DNA of 64,000 nucleotides from Neorhizobium populisoli (GCF_019430945.1 NZ_JAHYCB010000007.1:391143-455142); one strand, 5' to 3'. Counted from the stretch's first letter, positions 40,986-50,848 are shown. Notes: a model not told the origin generated them from the letters alone. Made by a program: numbers and translations.

Positions 40986-41909
40986 ATGATGCCCGGATCG
41001 CCCCTCATGGCGCGACGTTTGTGGATCACGGCGCTGATCGTGCCGCCGCTCGCCTTCGTCGCCCTGTTCGTCGTCTATCCCATCATCTCCGCCTTCGCCT
41101 ATGCCTTTTTCCAGTGGCACGGGCTGGCGCGGGGCGAATTCGTCGGTTTCGCGAATTTCTACAAGGTCCTGTTCACCCAGCCTTATGCGGACTGGACGGT
41201 GAACGCATTCACCCACAACGTGCTGGTCTTCTTCGCGCTGATGGTGCTGCAGAACGGCATCGGCTTCCTGCTCGCCTATTGCGTCTGGCGCGAACTGCCG
41301 GGCGCAGCCTTCCACCGCATCGCGGTCTTCCTGCCGGTCGTGCTGTCGACCATCATCGTCGGTTTTCTCTTCAAGCTTTTCCTGCATCCGTTGTTCGGCG
41401 TGGTGAACATCTCGCTGCGCGGCACCGGCCTTGGCTGGCTGGCGCAACCCTGGCTCGGACAGGGTTCGACGGCCCTCTGGTCGCTGATTATCGCCAATGC
41501 CTGGCACATGGTCGGTTTCCCGACCCTCGTTTTCCTCGCGGGCATGCAGCGCATCCCGGGTGAAATCCTCGATGCTGTGCGTATGGAAACCGAAAGCGAA
41601 TGGGTGAAGATCAGCAAGGTCGTCTGGCCGCTGGTGGCGCCGAGCGCGACCGTCGTCTTCACCCTGCTCTTCGTCGGTTCGTTCAACTGGTTCGAATTGC
41701 CCTATATCATGGCCGGCGTCGACGGCTCGCCGCACAAGTCGACCGACGTTCTCGGCCTCTATTTTTACCGCACCGCCTTCGGTGACCAGTCCGGCTCCGG
41801 CCAGGATTTCGGCGCAGGCAGCGCGCTCGCCGTGCTGATCTTCGTGTTTATCGCCGTTTTTGCCGGCTTCATCACCTTCCGGCTGAGGAAGCGGGAGATC
41901 CAGATATGA
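40986..41909 (+). CDS. Sugar ABC transporter permease (MalF/UgpA-like)
   Basis: A 307-residue CUT1 permease with six membrane helices (first: LWITALIVPPLAFVALFVVYPII). The EAA loop ILDAVRMETESEWVKISKVVWPLVAP lies near residue 197-222. The start is uncertain: ATG 40986 or 40989 lies after AAAGAGA, whereas ATG 40959 is nearer the RIME element and lacks a ribosome site, and ATG 41007 would also give a full first helix. It overlaps the second permease by four bases. Confidence 0.9.
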   Translation: MMPGSPLMARRLWITALIVPPLAFVALFVVYPIISAFAYAFFQWHGLARGEFVGFANFYKVLFTQPYADWTVNAFTHNVLVFFALMVLQNGIGFLLAYCVWRELPGAAFHRIAVFLPVVLSTIIVGFLFKLFLHPLFGVVNISLRGTGLGWLAQPWLGQGSTALWSLIIANAWHMVGFPTLVFLAGMQRIPGEILDAVRMETESEWVKISKVVWPLVAPSATVVFTLLFVGSFNWFELPYIMAGVDGSPHKSTDVLGLYFYRTAFGDQSGSGQDFGAGSALAVLIFVFIAVFAGFITFRLRKREIQI

Positions 41910-42769
41910 GCGCAGCAACCGAAACCTATTACGACCGCCGCGGCATCCTGCAGATGCTCGGCCGCGACGGGCTGATCCAGGTCATCCTGATCCTCAACAC
42001 GATCGTGATGCTCGGGCCGCTGGTCATCATGTTCTTCGCGGCGTTCAAGACCAACGCGGAAATCTTCCAGTCACCGTTCTCGGTGCCGGATTTCACGAAT
42101 TTCGCCAATATCGCGAAGATCTGGACCGAGACGAATTTCCTGCGTTACCTGATCAATTCGGTCATCGTCACCGGTTCGTCGATCGTCCTGATCCTGACGC
42201 TCGGTACGATGGCGGCTTATGGCATCGCCCGTTACAATTTCCGTGGCTCCGGCTTCGTGTTGATGTTCTTTGTAGCGGGCCTCACTCTGCCGCTGAAGCT
42301 TGCGATCATCCCGCTCTTCATCCTGATGCGCGATCTCGGCATCCTCAACACCCAGCTTTCGCTGATCATCATCTATGTCGCGATGGGTCTGCCGACGACG
42401 GTCTTCATCATGACCGGCTTTATCCGAACCCTGCCGAACGAGCTGGAAGACGCTGCCCGCATGGACGGCGCCAGCGAACCGCGCATCATGTGGTCGATCA
42501 TGTTGCCGCTTGTGCGCCCCGCCCTGGTCATAGCCGGCATCCAGAACGTCGTGCCCATCTGGAACGACTTCTTTTTCCCGCTGATCTTCATCCAGAAAGA
42601 CGCGCTCAAAACCCTGCCGCAGGGACTGACCACCTTCATGGGCGAATACACGACCGACTGGGGCATCCTCTTTGCCGGCCTGATGCTGTCCTCGGCGCCG
42701 GTCATCCTGATCTACATCATCCTGTCGCGCCAGTTCATCAACGGCATGACCGCCGGCGCCGTGAAGTAA
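41906..42769 (+). CDS. Sugar ABC transporter permease (MalG/UgpE-like)
   Basis: A 287-residue CUT1 permease. Helices begin at ILILNTIVMLGPLVIMFFAAF; the EAA loop ELEDAARMDGASEPRIMWSIMLPLVRP lies near residue 178-204. It closes the importer operon and is convergent, two bases apart, with the AraC-family regulator gene. Confidence 0.92.
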   Translation: MSAATETYYDRRGILQMLGRDGLIQVILILNTIVMLGPLVIMFFAAFKTNAEIFQSPFSVPDFTNFANIAKIWTETNFLRYLINSVIVTGSSIVLILTLGTMAAYGIARYNFRGSGFVLMFFVAGLTLPLKLAIIPLFILMRDLGILNTQLSLIIIYVAMGLPTTVFIMTGFIRTLPNELEDAARMDGASEPRIMWSIMLPLVRPALVIAGIQNVVPIWNDFFFPLIFIQKDALKTLPQGLTTFMGEYTTDWGILFAGLMLSSAPVILIYIILSRQFINGMTAGAVK

Positions 42770-42771
42770 CC

Positions 42772-43680
42772 TTAGCGCGTCAGCGGATAGATCAGCCGCC
42801 CATCCTCCTCACCGCGCGGGAACGCTCCCTCGCGGTGACGCTTTTCCGCCTGCTGATACCCTTGCGGGCTGATGCCGATATAGCGCTTGAACATGCGCGA
42901 GAAATAATAGGCATCAGAATAACCGGAGAGCTCAGCCGCGCGCTTAACGGTACAGCCACCGGCCATCAGGCCCATGGCGCGCTCCATCCGCTTGAACTCC
43001 TGGAACTTGTCCGGCGTCCAGCCGATCCGTTTGCGAAACTCACGCTTGAAATAGTCGGGATTGTAGGGCGCCGCATTCACGGTCTCTTCGACCACCGCCT
43101 CGTTCATCGGATCGGCCGCGATCTGGCTCGCCGCGACCATGATCGAGAAGGACAACGCATCGGGATTGCCGACATTACCGACCGATTGCTCTCGCCAGCC
43201 GGTATGCGCCTGCTCGATGAATTCGATCAGCAGGAACATGAAGAGATGGTGCTGCATCAGCGTCGTCGAATAGGGTGGCGCGTTATCGTAATAATAGCGG
43301 GCCAGCTGCTCCATCATTTCCCAGCGCGCCAGCGTCACCGCTTTTTTCAGGTTCATCTGGGCTATCATGTCGAGCCGACCATAGAGGTCGAGCGTGAAGT
43401 GCTGGGCAATGCCGGTATAGTCCTCGCGGGACGTTGAATAGCCGGTGAACCAGGTATCCGCCGGCAAAAGCATCGCGCGGCCCGGCGCCATATCGATCAC
43501 CTCGCCCTCCACTTCATAGCGTGCCGACCCCGTCAGGCAGATGATCAGATCGTGCACACTGTTCGACTTATCGACGCTCCACGTATGCGAATGCTGCATC
43601 CTTATGGTTGAGCGGGTCAGCGTCAGTGCCATCGCACTCATCGGAATTCCGGTCAGAATGCTATGTTCGATTTTCTCCAT
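42772..43680 (-). CDS. AraC-family transcriptional regulator
   Basis: A 302-residue regulator with an N-terminal cupin-like sugar-sensing domain (about 20-160; RYEVEGEVIDMAPGRAMLLPADTWFTGYS) and a C-terminal double helix-turn-helix DNA-binding domain (about 190-290), ending in AELSGYSDAYYFSRMFKRYIGISPQGYQQ, the classic AraC signature. It stands between two sugar importer operons, convergent with one and divergent from the other, and likely activates the divergent pectin-oligomer operon at 43947, possibly both. Confidence 0.92.
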   Translation of the reverse strand: MEKIEHSILTGIPMSAMALTLTRSTIRMQHSHTWSVDKSNSVHDLIICLTGSARYEVEGEVIDMAPGRAMLLPADTWFTGYSTSREDYTGIAQHFTLDLYGRLDMIAQMNLKKAVTLARWEMMEQLARYYYDNAPPYSTTLMQHHLFMFLLIEFIEQAHTGWREQSVGNVGNPDALSFSIMVAASQIAADPMNEAVVEETVNAAPYNPDYFKREFRKRIGWTPDKFQEFKRMERAMGLMAGGCTVKRAAELSGYSDAYYFSRMFKRYIGISPQGYQQAEKRHREGAFPRGEEDGRLIYPLTR

Positions 43681-43946
43681 CCTTTTCCCCGAATTCGTCG
43701 ATTTGCTCTACGCGGCAAAGTGAGAATATCAGCGCGGGAGCTGAGACATCAACATATCGATGGCAAGAACTGGAGGAAATGGCGCGTCTTCTGCCCGGAC
43801 CTGATAGGGTCTCGATTATCTGCAGAAGAAGCGCCAGAGGTTGCGATGCACAATAAGGGAAGTGTCTCTTCGTTCGATATGATCCATGCCGGCAGCGGCT
43901 TCCACAACTGTGCGGCGTCATGCATGCGCAATGCGGAGCGCGCAGC
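43681..43946. promoter_or_regulatory. Divergent promoter region, AraC gene and pectin-oligomer operon
   Basis: A 266-bp spacer with no credible gene. The rightward operon's ribosome site is GGAG at 43935-43938. Promoter boxes were not assigned with confidence. Direct-repeat AraC-type sites are expected here but none stands out by eye. Confidence 0.4.
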
Positions 43947-44831
43947 ATGAGCGGCGATAACCGGTTCATGGGGCTGATCTACCTGTCGCCCTACATTCTC
44001 GGGCTTATGGTGTTTACCGCCCTGCCCTTTCTGGCATCGCTCTATCTGAGCTTCACCAATTACAACCTGATGGACGCGCCTGTTTTCACCGGGCTTGCCA
44101 ATTACATCAAGCTGTTCACCGCCGACCGTACCTTCCGCAAGTCGCTCTGGGTGACGTTGATCTATGTCTTCACCACCGTGCCGCTGAAGCTCGCCTTCGC
44201 ACTCTTCATGGCGGTGATCCTGAACTACAAGCTGAAGTTCATCAACGTCTTCCGCACCGCCTATTACGTTCCGTCCATCCTCGGCGGTTCGATCGCCATC
44301 GCCGTTCTGTGGCGCTACATCTTCGCCGATGTCGGTCTCGTCAACATGGGGCTGCAGCTCATCGGCTTCGAGCCCGTCAACTGGTTCGGCGACCCGACCA
44401 ACGCGCTCTTCACCATCACGCTTCTGCGCCTCTGGCAGTTCGGCTCGGCCATGGTGATCTTTCTCGCCGCCCTGCAGAGCATCGACAAGACGCTCTATGA
44501 AGCAGCCTCGATCGACGGCGCCGGCAAATGGACGGGTTTCGTCTACATCACCCTGCCGCTGATCACGCCGGTAATTTTCTTCAACCTGATCATGCAGATG
44601 GTCCAGGCCTTTCAGGAGTTCAACGGCCCCTACATCATCACGCAAGGGGGGCCGCTGAAATCCACCTATCTCCTGCCGATCTATATCTATGACGAAGCCT
44701 TCAAGCGCTTCGACATGGGTTATGCCTCCGCCATCGCTTGGGTTCTGTTCGTCATCATCATGGCCCTCACCCTCATCGCCTTCTGGTCCTCGCGCCATTG
44801 GGTTTACTACGCCGGCGACAAGAGGGGCTGA
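43947..44831 (+). CDS. Oligosaccharide ABC transporter permease (TogM-like)
   Basis: A 294-residue CUT1 permease, first gene of an operon that continues to KduI. Helices start at MGLIYLSPYILGLMVFTALPFLASLYLSF, and the EAA loop LYEAASIDGAGKWTGFVYITLPLITP lies near residue 183-208. ATG 43947 has GGAG eight bases before it; the frame upstream to 43920 lacks a site. With the GH28 and GH105 genes downstream, the cargo is probably galacturonide or rhamnogalacturonide oligomers, as for TogMNAB of Dickeya. Confidence 0.9.
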   Translation: MSGDNRFMGLIYLSPYILGLMVFTALPFLASLYLSFTNYNLMDAPVFTGLANYIKLFTADRTFRKSLWVTLIYVFTTVPLKLAFALFMAVILNYKLKFINVFRTAYYVPSILGGSIAIAVLWRYIFADVGLVNMGLQLIGFEPVNWFGDPTNALFTITLLRLWQFGSAMVIFLAALQSIDKTLYEAASIDGAGKWTGFVYITLPLITPVIFFNLIMQMVQAFQEFNGPYIITQGGPLKSTYLLPIYIYDEAFKRFDMGYASAIAWVLFVIIMALTLIAFWSSRHWVYYAGDKRG

Positions 44832-44833
44832 CC

Positions 44834-45739
44834 ATGACCGAGCACATTCTCCAAAACACCACCACCGCCCGCGACGTCGAAACCGTCCGCGCCCGCGAGC
44901 TTCGCCGCCACCGTATCAATGCCGTGTTGCGTTATGCGTTGCTTGGTGGCGTTGGCCTCTTGATGCTTTACCCGCTGATCTGGCTGATCGGTGCATCGTT
45001 CAAGACCAACTCGGAAATCTTCGCCAATCCCGGCTTCTGGCCGGAAAAGCCGACGCTCGACGGATATATCGCCGGCTGGAAGACCTCGACGCCCTACACG
45101 TTCGGCACGTTCTTCCTGAACACACTATGGATCGTCATCCCTAAGGTGATCGGCACCGCAATCTCCTGCACGGCGGTCGCCTACGGCTTTGCCCGCTTCG
45201 AGTTTCCGGGCAAGAAAATCCTGTTCGCCTCGTTGATCGCCACGCTGCTTCTGCCAAATGTCGTCACCCGCATTCCGCAATATCTGATCTTCCGCGATCT
45301 CGGCTGGCTCGACAGCTATCTGCCACTCTGGGTGCCCTCAGCGCTGGCCGGTGATGCCTTCTTCGTCTTCATGCTGGTGCAGTTCCTGCGCGCCATTCCG
45401 CGCGACATGGAAGAAGCCGCCCGCGTCGATGGCGCCAATACAATCCAGACGCTGATCTTCATCGTCGTACCGCTGATCATGCCGGCGCTGATCTCGGTCT
45501 GCCTCTTCCAGTTCATGTGGACGATGAACGACTTCCTCGGGCCGTTGATCTACATCTCCTCGGTCGAGAAATACCCTGTCTCGCTGGCACTGAAACTGTC
45601 GATCGACACGACCGAAGCCTTCGAATGGAACCGCGTGCTGGCCATGTCTGTCCTGTCGCTGGCTCCGGCGCTTGCGGTCTTCTTCCTCGCCCAGAAATAT
45701 TTCATCGACGGCATCTCGTCCGGCGGCATCAAGGGATAA
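44834..45739 (+). CDS. Oligosaccharide ABC transporter permease (TogN-like)
   Basis: A 301-residue CUT1 permease. An N-terminal cytoplasmic stretch rich in arginine (VETVRARELRRHRIN) precedes the first helix LGGVGLLMLYPLIWLIGASFK; the EAA loop DMEEAARVDGANTIQTLIFIVVPLIMP is near 190-216. AGAGGGG precedes ATG 44834, two bases after the upstream stop. Confidence 0.9.
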   Translation: MTEHILQNTTTARDVETVRARELRRHRINAVLRYALLGGVGLLMLYPLIWLIGASFKTNSEIFANPGFWPEKPTLDGYIAGWKTSTPYTFGTFFLNTLWIVIPKVIGTAISCTAVAYGFARFEFPGKKILFASLIATLLLPNVVTRIPQYLIFRDLGWLDSYLPLWVPSALAGDAFFVFMLVQFLRAIPRDMEEAARVDGANTIQTLIFIVVPLIMPALISVCLFQFMWTMNDFLGPLIYISSVEKYPVSLALKLSIDTTEAFEWNRVLAMSVLSLAPALAVFFLAQKYFIDGISSGGIKG

Positions 45740-45744
45740 TCGAT

Positions 45745-46857
45745 ATGGCCCGTCTGCAACTGAGAAACCTCGAAAAGGACTACGGCGAGTTCCGCGCCGT
45801 GCATGGCATCAATCTCGATGTCGAGGATGGCGAGTTCATGGTCCTCGTCGGCCCCTCCGGCTGTGCCAAGTCGACAACGCTCAGGATGATCGCCGGCCTC
45901 GAGCGCGTCACCGGCGGCGAAATCCGCATCGGCGGCGAACTGGTCAACGACAAGACGCCCGGCGACCGCGGCATCTCAATGGTCTTCCAGAATTATGCGC
46001 TTTACCCGCATATGAAGGTGCGCAAGAATCTCTCCTTCAGCATGCGCCTGAAGCGGCGTCCGGGCGAAGAGATTGAAGCCGCGACCAATCAGGTTGCCGA
46101 TCTGCTGGAAATCGATCCGTTGCTCGACCGCTTGCCGAAGCAGCTTTCCGGCGGCCAGGCGCAACGTGTTGCCGTCGGCCGTGCGCTGATCAAAAAGCCG
46201 CAAGTCTTCCTGTTCGACGAACCGTTGTCCAACCTCGATGCCAAGCTGCGTGCCTCAATGCGGGTGCGCATCACCGACCTCCACAAGCAACTGAAGGCCG
46301 CTGGCCAGCAGGCGACGGTCATCTACGTGACCCACGACCAGACGGAAGCCATGACCATGGGCGACCGCATCTGCGTCATGAAGGACGGTCACATCATGCA
46401 GGTCGCCGATCCGGTGACGCTCTACAGCCGCCCTGCCAACACTTTCGTTGCCGGCTTTATCGGCAGCCCGGAAATGAACTTTCTGGATGGCGTGATCGAA
46501 GGCGAAAACAGCATTCGCGCCGCGGAGCAGATCGTTGCGCTCGGCGAAGGTTTCCAGAAACGCCTTTCAGGCGACGCCCATGGTCAGGTCACCCTCGGCA
46601 TCCGCCCGCAGCACCTGAAGATCGCCGCCGCGGAAACGCCCGGTACGCTGAAGGGCAAGCTTAACCACATCGAGTTCCTGGGCCACGAAGTCTACCTCTA
46701 TGTGGATATCGGCCCGAAACGCCTGATCGCCGTCGTGCCGTCCAGCACCTATGACCGCAGCGCTTTGCGCGACGATTGGGTCTGGCTTTCGGCCGACCCG
46801 AAGGGTGTTCATCTGTTCGACCGCCAGACCGGGGAAAACATCAGCCTGGCGGCCTGA
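45745..46857 (+). CDS. Oligosaccharide ABC transporter ATPase with variant Walker A
   Basis: A 370-residue UgpC/MalK-type ATPase. Its Walker A reads GPSGCAKST (residues 36-44), with alanine at 41 in place of the usual glycine of GCGKST, while lysine 42 is kept. The signature LSGGQAQR near residue 134, Walker B VFLFDEPLSNLDAKLR near 154 and the switch histidine VIYVTHDQTEAMTMGDR are normal, as is the C-terminal regulatory domain. ATG 45745 follows AAGGGAT. It belongs to the pectin-oligomer importer. Confidence 0.92.
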   Translation: MARLQLRNLEKDYGEFRAVHGINLDVEDGEFMVLVGPSGCAKSTTLRMIAGLERVTGGEIRIGGELVNDKTPGDRGISMVFQNYALYPHMKVRKNLSFSMRLKRRPGEEIEAATNQVADLLEIDPLLDRLPKQLSGGQAQRVAVGRALIKKPQVFLFDEPLSNLDAKLRASMRVRITDLHKQLKAAGQQATVIYVTHDQTEAMTMGDRICVMKDGHIMQVADPVTLYSRPANTFVAGFIGSPEMNFLDGVIEGENSIRAAEQIVALGEGFQKRLSGDAHGQVTLGIRPQHLKIAAAETPGTLKGKLNHIEFLGHEVYLYVDIGPKRLIAVVPSSTYDRSALRDDWVWLSADPKGVHLFDRQTGENISLAA

Positions 46858-46890
46858 TCCATTCATCGTTTCAACTTGGGAGGAGCCAAA

Positions 46891-48162
46891 ATGAAAACCT
46901 TGATTATGACGGCGGCTCTGTTTGCCGCCACCAGCCTTTCGCCCCTTAGCCTTTCGACAGCATCCGCCGCAAATCTTCGCATGTCCTGGTGGGGCAGCGA
47001 CGACCGGCACATCGCCACCCAGGAGGCGCTCAAAATCTGTGGTGCCAAGTTCGGCCATACGATCGCGCCGGAATTCACCGGCTTCCAGGGCCACCAGGAA
47101 AAGGTCGCCACGCAGCTCGCCGGCCGCACCGAAGCCGACATCATGCAGATCAACTGGCCGTGGCTGCCGCTGTTTTCCAAGAGCGGCGACGGTTTTGCCG
47201 ACCTCAACCAGTTCAAGGACATTATCGACCTCAGCCAGTGGTCGAAGTCCGATCTCGATGACGGCACGGTCAAGGGCAAGCTGAACGGCATCTCCGTCTC
47301 GACGACCGGCCGCGTCTTCATGTTCAACAAGACGACCTATGATAAGGCCGGTGTTCCGATCCCGAAGACCTGGGACGACCTGATCGCCGCAGCACCTGTC
47401 ATGAAGGAAAAGCTCGGCAAGGAATATTTCCCCTTCGAAGGTGCTGCCCTCGACGCCCGTCTCGTCGTGGTCCTGCGCACCACCCAGAAGACCGGCAAGG
47501 ACCTGATCGACCCCGCCACCAACAAGGTTGCGTGGACGCAGGCCGAGCTTGCCGAAGGCCTGAAATTCTATCAGACGCTGGTCGACAAGGGCGTCATCGA
47601 AAGCTGGAAGACGGTTGCGGCCGGCGGCAACAAGCCGCTGCACGAAAACCAGAAATGGGCCAAGGGTCAGATCGCCGGCACCTATCAGTGGGACAGCACC
47701 TACGGCAAGATCGCCACACCGATGGAAAAGGGCCAGGAACTGGTTCCAGTCAAGCTGCTCACCATCGAGGGTGCGAAGACGGATGGCGTTTACCGCAAGC
47801 CCTCCATGCTCTTCTCGATCTCCAAGAACAGCAAAGACCCGAAGGCGGCCGCTCAGGTGCTGAATTGCCTGCTGAACGATCCGGAAGCCGCAAAAATTCT
47901 CGGTGCGACCCGCGGCATCCCCTCCAGCAAGGTGGCGCTCGATACGCTGAACAAGGAGGGCAAGGTCAAGCCGGTCCAGCTGGAAGCCTATAAGCGCGTC
48001 ATGGAGCCGACCAGCCCCGGCGTCTCGCCGCTTAACGAGCATCCGCGCGTCACCGAAGTCTTCGACACCAATTTCGAAGCCTATGCCTATGGCCAGCAAT
48101 CGGCCGAGGATACGGCGGAAGAAATCATCGCCGGCATCAACGACGCACTGACGGGGATCTGA
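46891..48162 (+). CDS. Oligosaccharide ABC transporter substrate-binding protein (TogB-like)
   Basis: A 423-residue periplasmic binding protein with a signal peptide (KTLIMTAALFAATSLSPL, cut near ASAAN at about residue 27). The lobe motifs LRMSWWGSDDRHIATQEALKI and VATQLAGRTEADIMQINWPWLPL suit a large oligosaccharide ligand with aromatic stacking. GGGAGGAG precedes ATG 46891. The next gene, the GH28 enzyme, begins four bases after the stop, linking uptake with cytoplasmic cleavage. Confidence 0.91.
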   Translation: MKTLIMTAALFAATSLSPLSLSTASAANLRMSWWGSDDRHIATQEALKICGAKFGHTIAPEFTGFQGHQEKVATQLAGRTEADIMQINWPWLPLFSKSGDGFADLNQFKDIIDLSQWSKSDLDDGTVKGKLNGISVSTTGRVFMFNKTTYDKAGVPIPKTWDDLIAAAPVMKEKLGKEYFPFEGAALDARLVVVLRTTQKTGKDLIDPATNKVAWTQAELAEGLKFYQTLVDKGVIESWKTVAAGGNKPLHENQKWAKGQIAGTYQWDSTYGKIATPMEKGQELVPVKLLTIEGAKTDGVYRKPSMLFSISKNSKDPKAAAQVLNCLLNDPEAAKILGATRGIPSSKVALDTLNKEGKVKPVQLEAYKRVMEPTSPGVSPLNEHPRVTEVFDTNFEAYAYGQQSAEDTAEEIIAGINDALTGI

Positions 48163-48166
48163 TCCA

Positions 48167-49696
48167 GTGACGGGTGCCGCCATCGAACTCCTGGCCACCG
48201 GGCCGCGCAACGCGACGTTCAGCATGGATGCCGACGAGCATCTGTTCGAACGGGACGAAGCGCTCGCCTGGCGGCTCGAAAAAGCCGATGGCGGCCTCGT
48301 GACCGAAGGGACGACGACGAGGGTCGTCTTTTCGACATCCCAGCTCGAACCGGGCACGGCTTATAATCTCCATGCAGGCGGCACCGGATTAAAGTTCTCC
48401 ACCCGCAAGGAAACCGCGCTTCTCGATATTCGCGATTTCGGCGCTTTGCTGAATTCGCCCAACAACGCCGCAGCTATACAGCGTGCGGTGGAAGCGTTGC
48501 CGACCGGCGGCACGCTGAAAATCCCGGAAGGCCGCTGGCTCTCCGGCCCGATCTTCCTGAAAAGCGATATGGCTCTGCTGATTGAAGACGGGGCGGAATT
48601 GGCCGCCGTCTCCGATCGCGATGCTTTCCCGATCCTGCCCGCACGCCACCCGGATGGCCGCATCCTCGGCACCTGGGAAGGCGTGGCTGAAGCCTGCTAC
48701 GCCAGTCTGGTCAACGCCATTGACCGCCACAATGTCATCATCACCGGCGGCGGTATCGTCGACGGCGGTGGAGACCGCGGCGACTGGTGGTTATGGCCGA
48801 AGGAGACCCGCAACGGCGCACGCCGGGCACGTACAATATTTCTCTCCGGCTGCGAGAACGTGGACCTCACCGGCCTCACCATCCGCAATTCACCGGCCTG
48901 GACCGTCCATCCGGCTTTCTGCAAAAACCTGCTCGCGGCGGACCTGAGCATCCAAGCCGACCCCCATTCACCAAACACCGACGGCCTCAACCCGGAAAGC
49001 TGTTCGGATGTACAGCTCGCCGGCCTCGCCATATCGGTCGGTGATGATTGCGTTGCCATCAAAGCCGGAAAACGCAGCCCGCAGGGCATGCCCGACCAGC
49101 CAACTGAACGGGTGACGATCTCCAACTGCCTGATGCAACGCGGCCATGGCGCGGTGGTGATCGGCAGCGAAATGAGCGGCGGCGTGCGCGACATCGACAT
49201 CCGCCGCTGCTATTTCAAAGGCACGGACCGCGGCCTGCGCATCAAGACCCGCCGCGGCCGTGGTGGCACGGTGTCCAATATCCGCGTTGCCGATTGCCTG
49301 ATGGAGGACGTGGCGACGCCGGTCGCGGTCAATTCTTTCTATTTCTGCGATGCGGATGGTTATTCGGACTATGTCCAATCCAGAGCACCTTTGCCCGTTT
49401 CGACGGAAACACCGAACATCCGCTCGATCTCCGTTGAAAACGTCACTGTCAAAGGTGCCCGCACCGCTGCGGCGGTCTTCTACGGCCTGCCGGAAGCGGC
49501 AATCCACGATATCGCCTTCGAAAATTACAGCGTCTCCTTCGCACCGGATGCCGAAGCCGAAGTGCCGGAAATGGCATCACTTCTCACGCCACTCCGCCAT
49601 GCCGGCATTATCGCGGAAAACACGGTGTTCAGCCGCCTTACGCAGCTTTCCCCGTCATCCATCCATCCCGCCCCACTCCCCACAGGCCAAGACTGA
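48167..49696 (+). CDS. GH28 polygalacturonase-like glycoside hydrolase
   Basis: A 509-residue right-handed beta-helix hydrolase of family GH28. All catalytic motifs are present: NTDG (270-273), DDC (293-295), GHG (326-328) and RIKT (358-361). An N-terminal beta-rich domain of about 85 residues precedes the helix. No signal peptide is visible, so it should act in the cytoplasm on imported oligogalacturonides or related chains, releasing saturated galacturonate. Translation likely begins at GTG 48167, eight bases after GGGGAT; an ATG at 48224 is the fallback. It lies between the binding protein and the GH105 gene. Confidence 0.9.
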   Translation: MTGAAIELLATGPRNATFSMDADEHLFERDEALAWRLEKADGGLVTEGTTTRVVFSTSQLEPGTAYNLHAGGTGLKFSTRKETALLDIRDFGALLNSPNNAAAIQRAVEALPTGGTLKIPEGRWLSGPIFLKSDMALLIEDGAELAAVSDRDAFPILPARHPDGRILGTWEGVAEACYASLVNAIDRHNVIITGGGIVDGGGDRGDWWLWPKETRNGARRARTIFLSGCENVDLTGLTIRNSPAWTVHPAFCKNLLAADLSIQADPHSPNTDGLNPESCSDVQLAGLAISVGDDCVAIKAGKRSPQGMPDQPTERVTISNCLMQRGHGAVVIGSEMSGGVRDIDIRRCYFKGTDRGLRIKTRRGRGGTVSNIRVADCLMEDVATPVAVNSFYFCDADGYSDYVQSRAPLPVSTETPNIRSISVENVTVKGARTAAAVFYGLPEAAIHDIAFENYSVSFAPDAEAEVPEMASLLTPLRHAGIIAENTVFSRLTQLSPSSIHPAPLPTGQD

Positions 49697-49702
49697 AATC
49701 CG

Positions 49703-50848
49703 ATGCTTCAAGATTATTTCGAGACCTATGCGAGCGCATACCGATATTACAAGGGCGGCGCCTGGTGTTACGAGGATGGATGCCTTTATCGCGGATTGAT
49801 CGCCCTCTACGAAGCGACTGGCAACAAGCGCTGGCTCGAGCATCTCGTTCGGCTGATAAGCGGCCAGGTGGATGGGCAGGGCCAGCTTGCGGGTTACGAG
49901 ATCGACGAATTCAACATCGACAATATTCTCGCCGGCCGCGCACTGATCTTTCTGCATGATAAGACCGGTGACGAAAAATGGATGAAGGCAGCTAATCTCC
50001 TGGCTCGCCAGCTCGAAACACATCCGCGCACCCAAAGCGACGTCTACTGGCACAAGTTGCGCTACCCGCATCAGGTCTGGCTCGACGGGCTCTACATGGC
50101 TTTGCCGTTCAAGATCGAATATGCCCGCGCCGCTGGCAGGCCAGAGATGATGGAAGATGCACTCCGGCAGTTCACGACCGCGCTCGACCTCACCTATGAC
50201 AAGGCATCTGAACTCTACCGCCATGGCTATGACGAGGCGCGCCAGCAACCCTGGGCGGATGCCGACACCGGCCTTTCGCCCGCCCATTGGGCACGTTCGA
50301 TCAGCTGGCTCGCCATGGCCTTCGTCGACATCATCGAGAACCTGCCGCAGGGACCGGCGCGACAAGGTCTCGTGGAGCGCGCCTCCGCGCTTGCATCCAG
50401 AGTGCTGACGCTCAGGACACCCGATCAGCGCTGGCTTCAGGTCATCGATCGGCCGGACGAACCGCAGAACTATGCCGAGAGCTCCGCAACCGCGATGTTC
50501 TCTTATTTCCTCCAGAAGCTGTCACGGCTTGGTGGACCGGTTTCCTACGCGGAATTCGGCCGCGCCAGCCTGCAGTCGCTGACCCGCCAGGAGCTGATCC
50601 GGACGCCGGACGGCACGATGAAACTCCACAATATCTGCTGCGTCGCAGGCCTTGGCGGCTTCAACGGCAGATACCGAGATGGAACCGTCGAATATTATCT
50701 ATCCGAGGAAATCCGCCCCGACGACATCAAGGGCGTCGGCCCGCTGATGACGGCTTATGCGGAAACCCGGCTTGCCACGCGATCCTCGATTTCGGCCGTG
50801 GAAGAGACGAACAAACAGGTTGAAACTCTTGCGGCCGCCAAGCGATAG
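49703..50848 (+). CDS. GH105 unsaturated rhamnogalacturonyl/glycuronyl hydrolase
   Basis: A 381-residue alpha/alpha-barrel hydrolase of family GH105 (YteR/YesR group). The hallmark HQVWLDGLYMALPF at about residues 113-126 includes the catalytic aspartate, and GLSPAHWARSISWLAMAFVDII near 191 with YAESSATAMFSYFLQKL near 258 are further family blocks. It removes the 4,5-unsaturated uronic acid from oligomers produced by pectate or rhamnogalacturonan lyases; the released keto acid feeds KduI, which is encoded next. No signal peptide. The gap to the GH28 gene is six bases. Confidence 0.9.
   Translation: MLQDYFETYASAYRYYKGGAWCYEDGCLYRGLIALYEATGNKRWLEHLVRLISGQVDGQGQLAGYEIDEFNIDNILAGRALIFLHDKTGDEKWMKAANLLARQLETHPRTQSDVYWHKLRYPHQVWLDGLYMALPFKIEYARAAGRPEMMEDALRQFTTALDLTYDKASELYRHGYDEARQQPWADADTGLSPAHWARSISWLAMAFVDIIENLPQGPARQGLVERASALASRVLTLRTPDQRWLQVIDRPDEPQNYAESSATAMFSYFLQKLSRLGGPVSYAEFGRASLQSLTRQELIRTPDGTMKLHNICCVAGLGGFNGRYRDGTVEYYLSEEIRPDDIKGVGPLMTAYAETRLATRSSISAVEETNKQVETLAAAKR

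Noticed and set aside
46567..48357. A 596-codon minus-strand open frame opposite the oligosaccharide binding protein
   Set aside because: It covers the signal-peptide-bearing binding protein on the other strand and shows only low-complexity composition.
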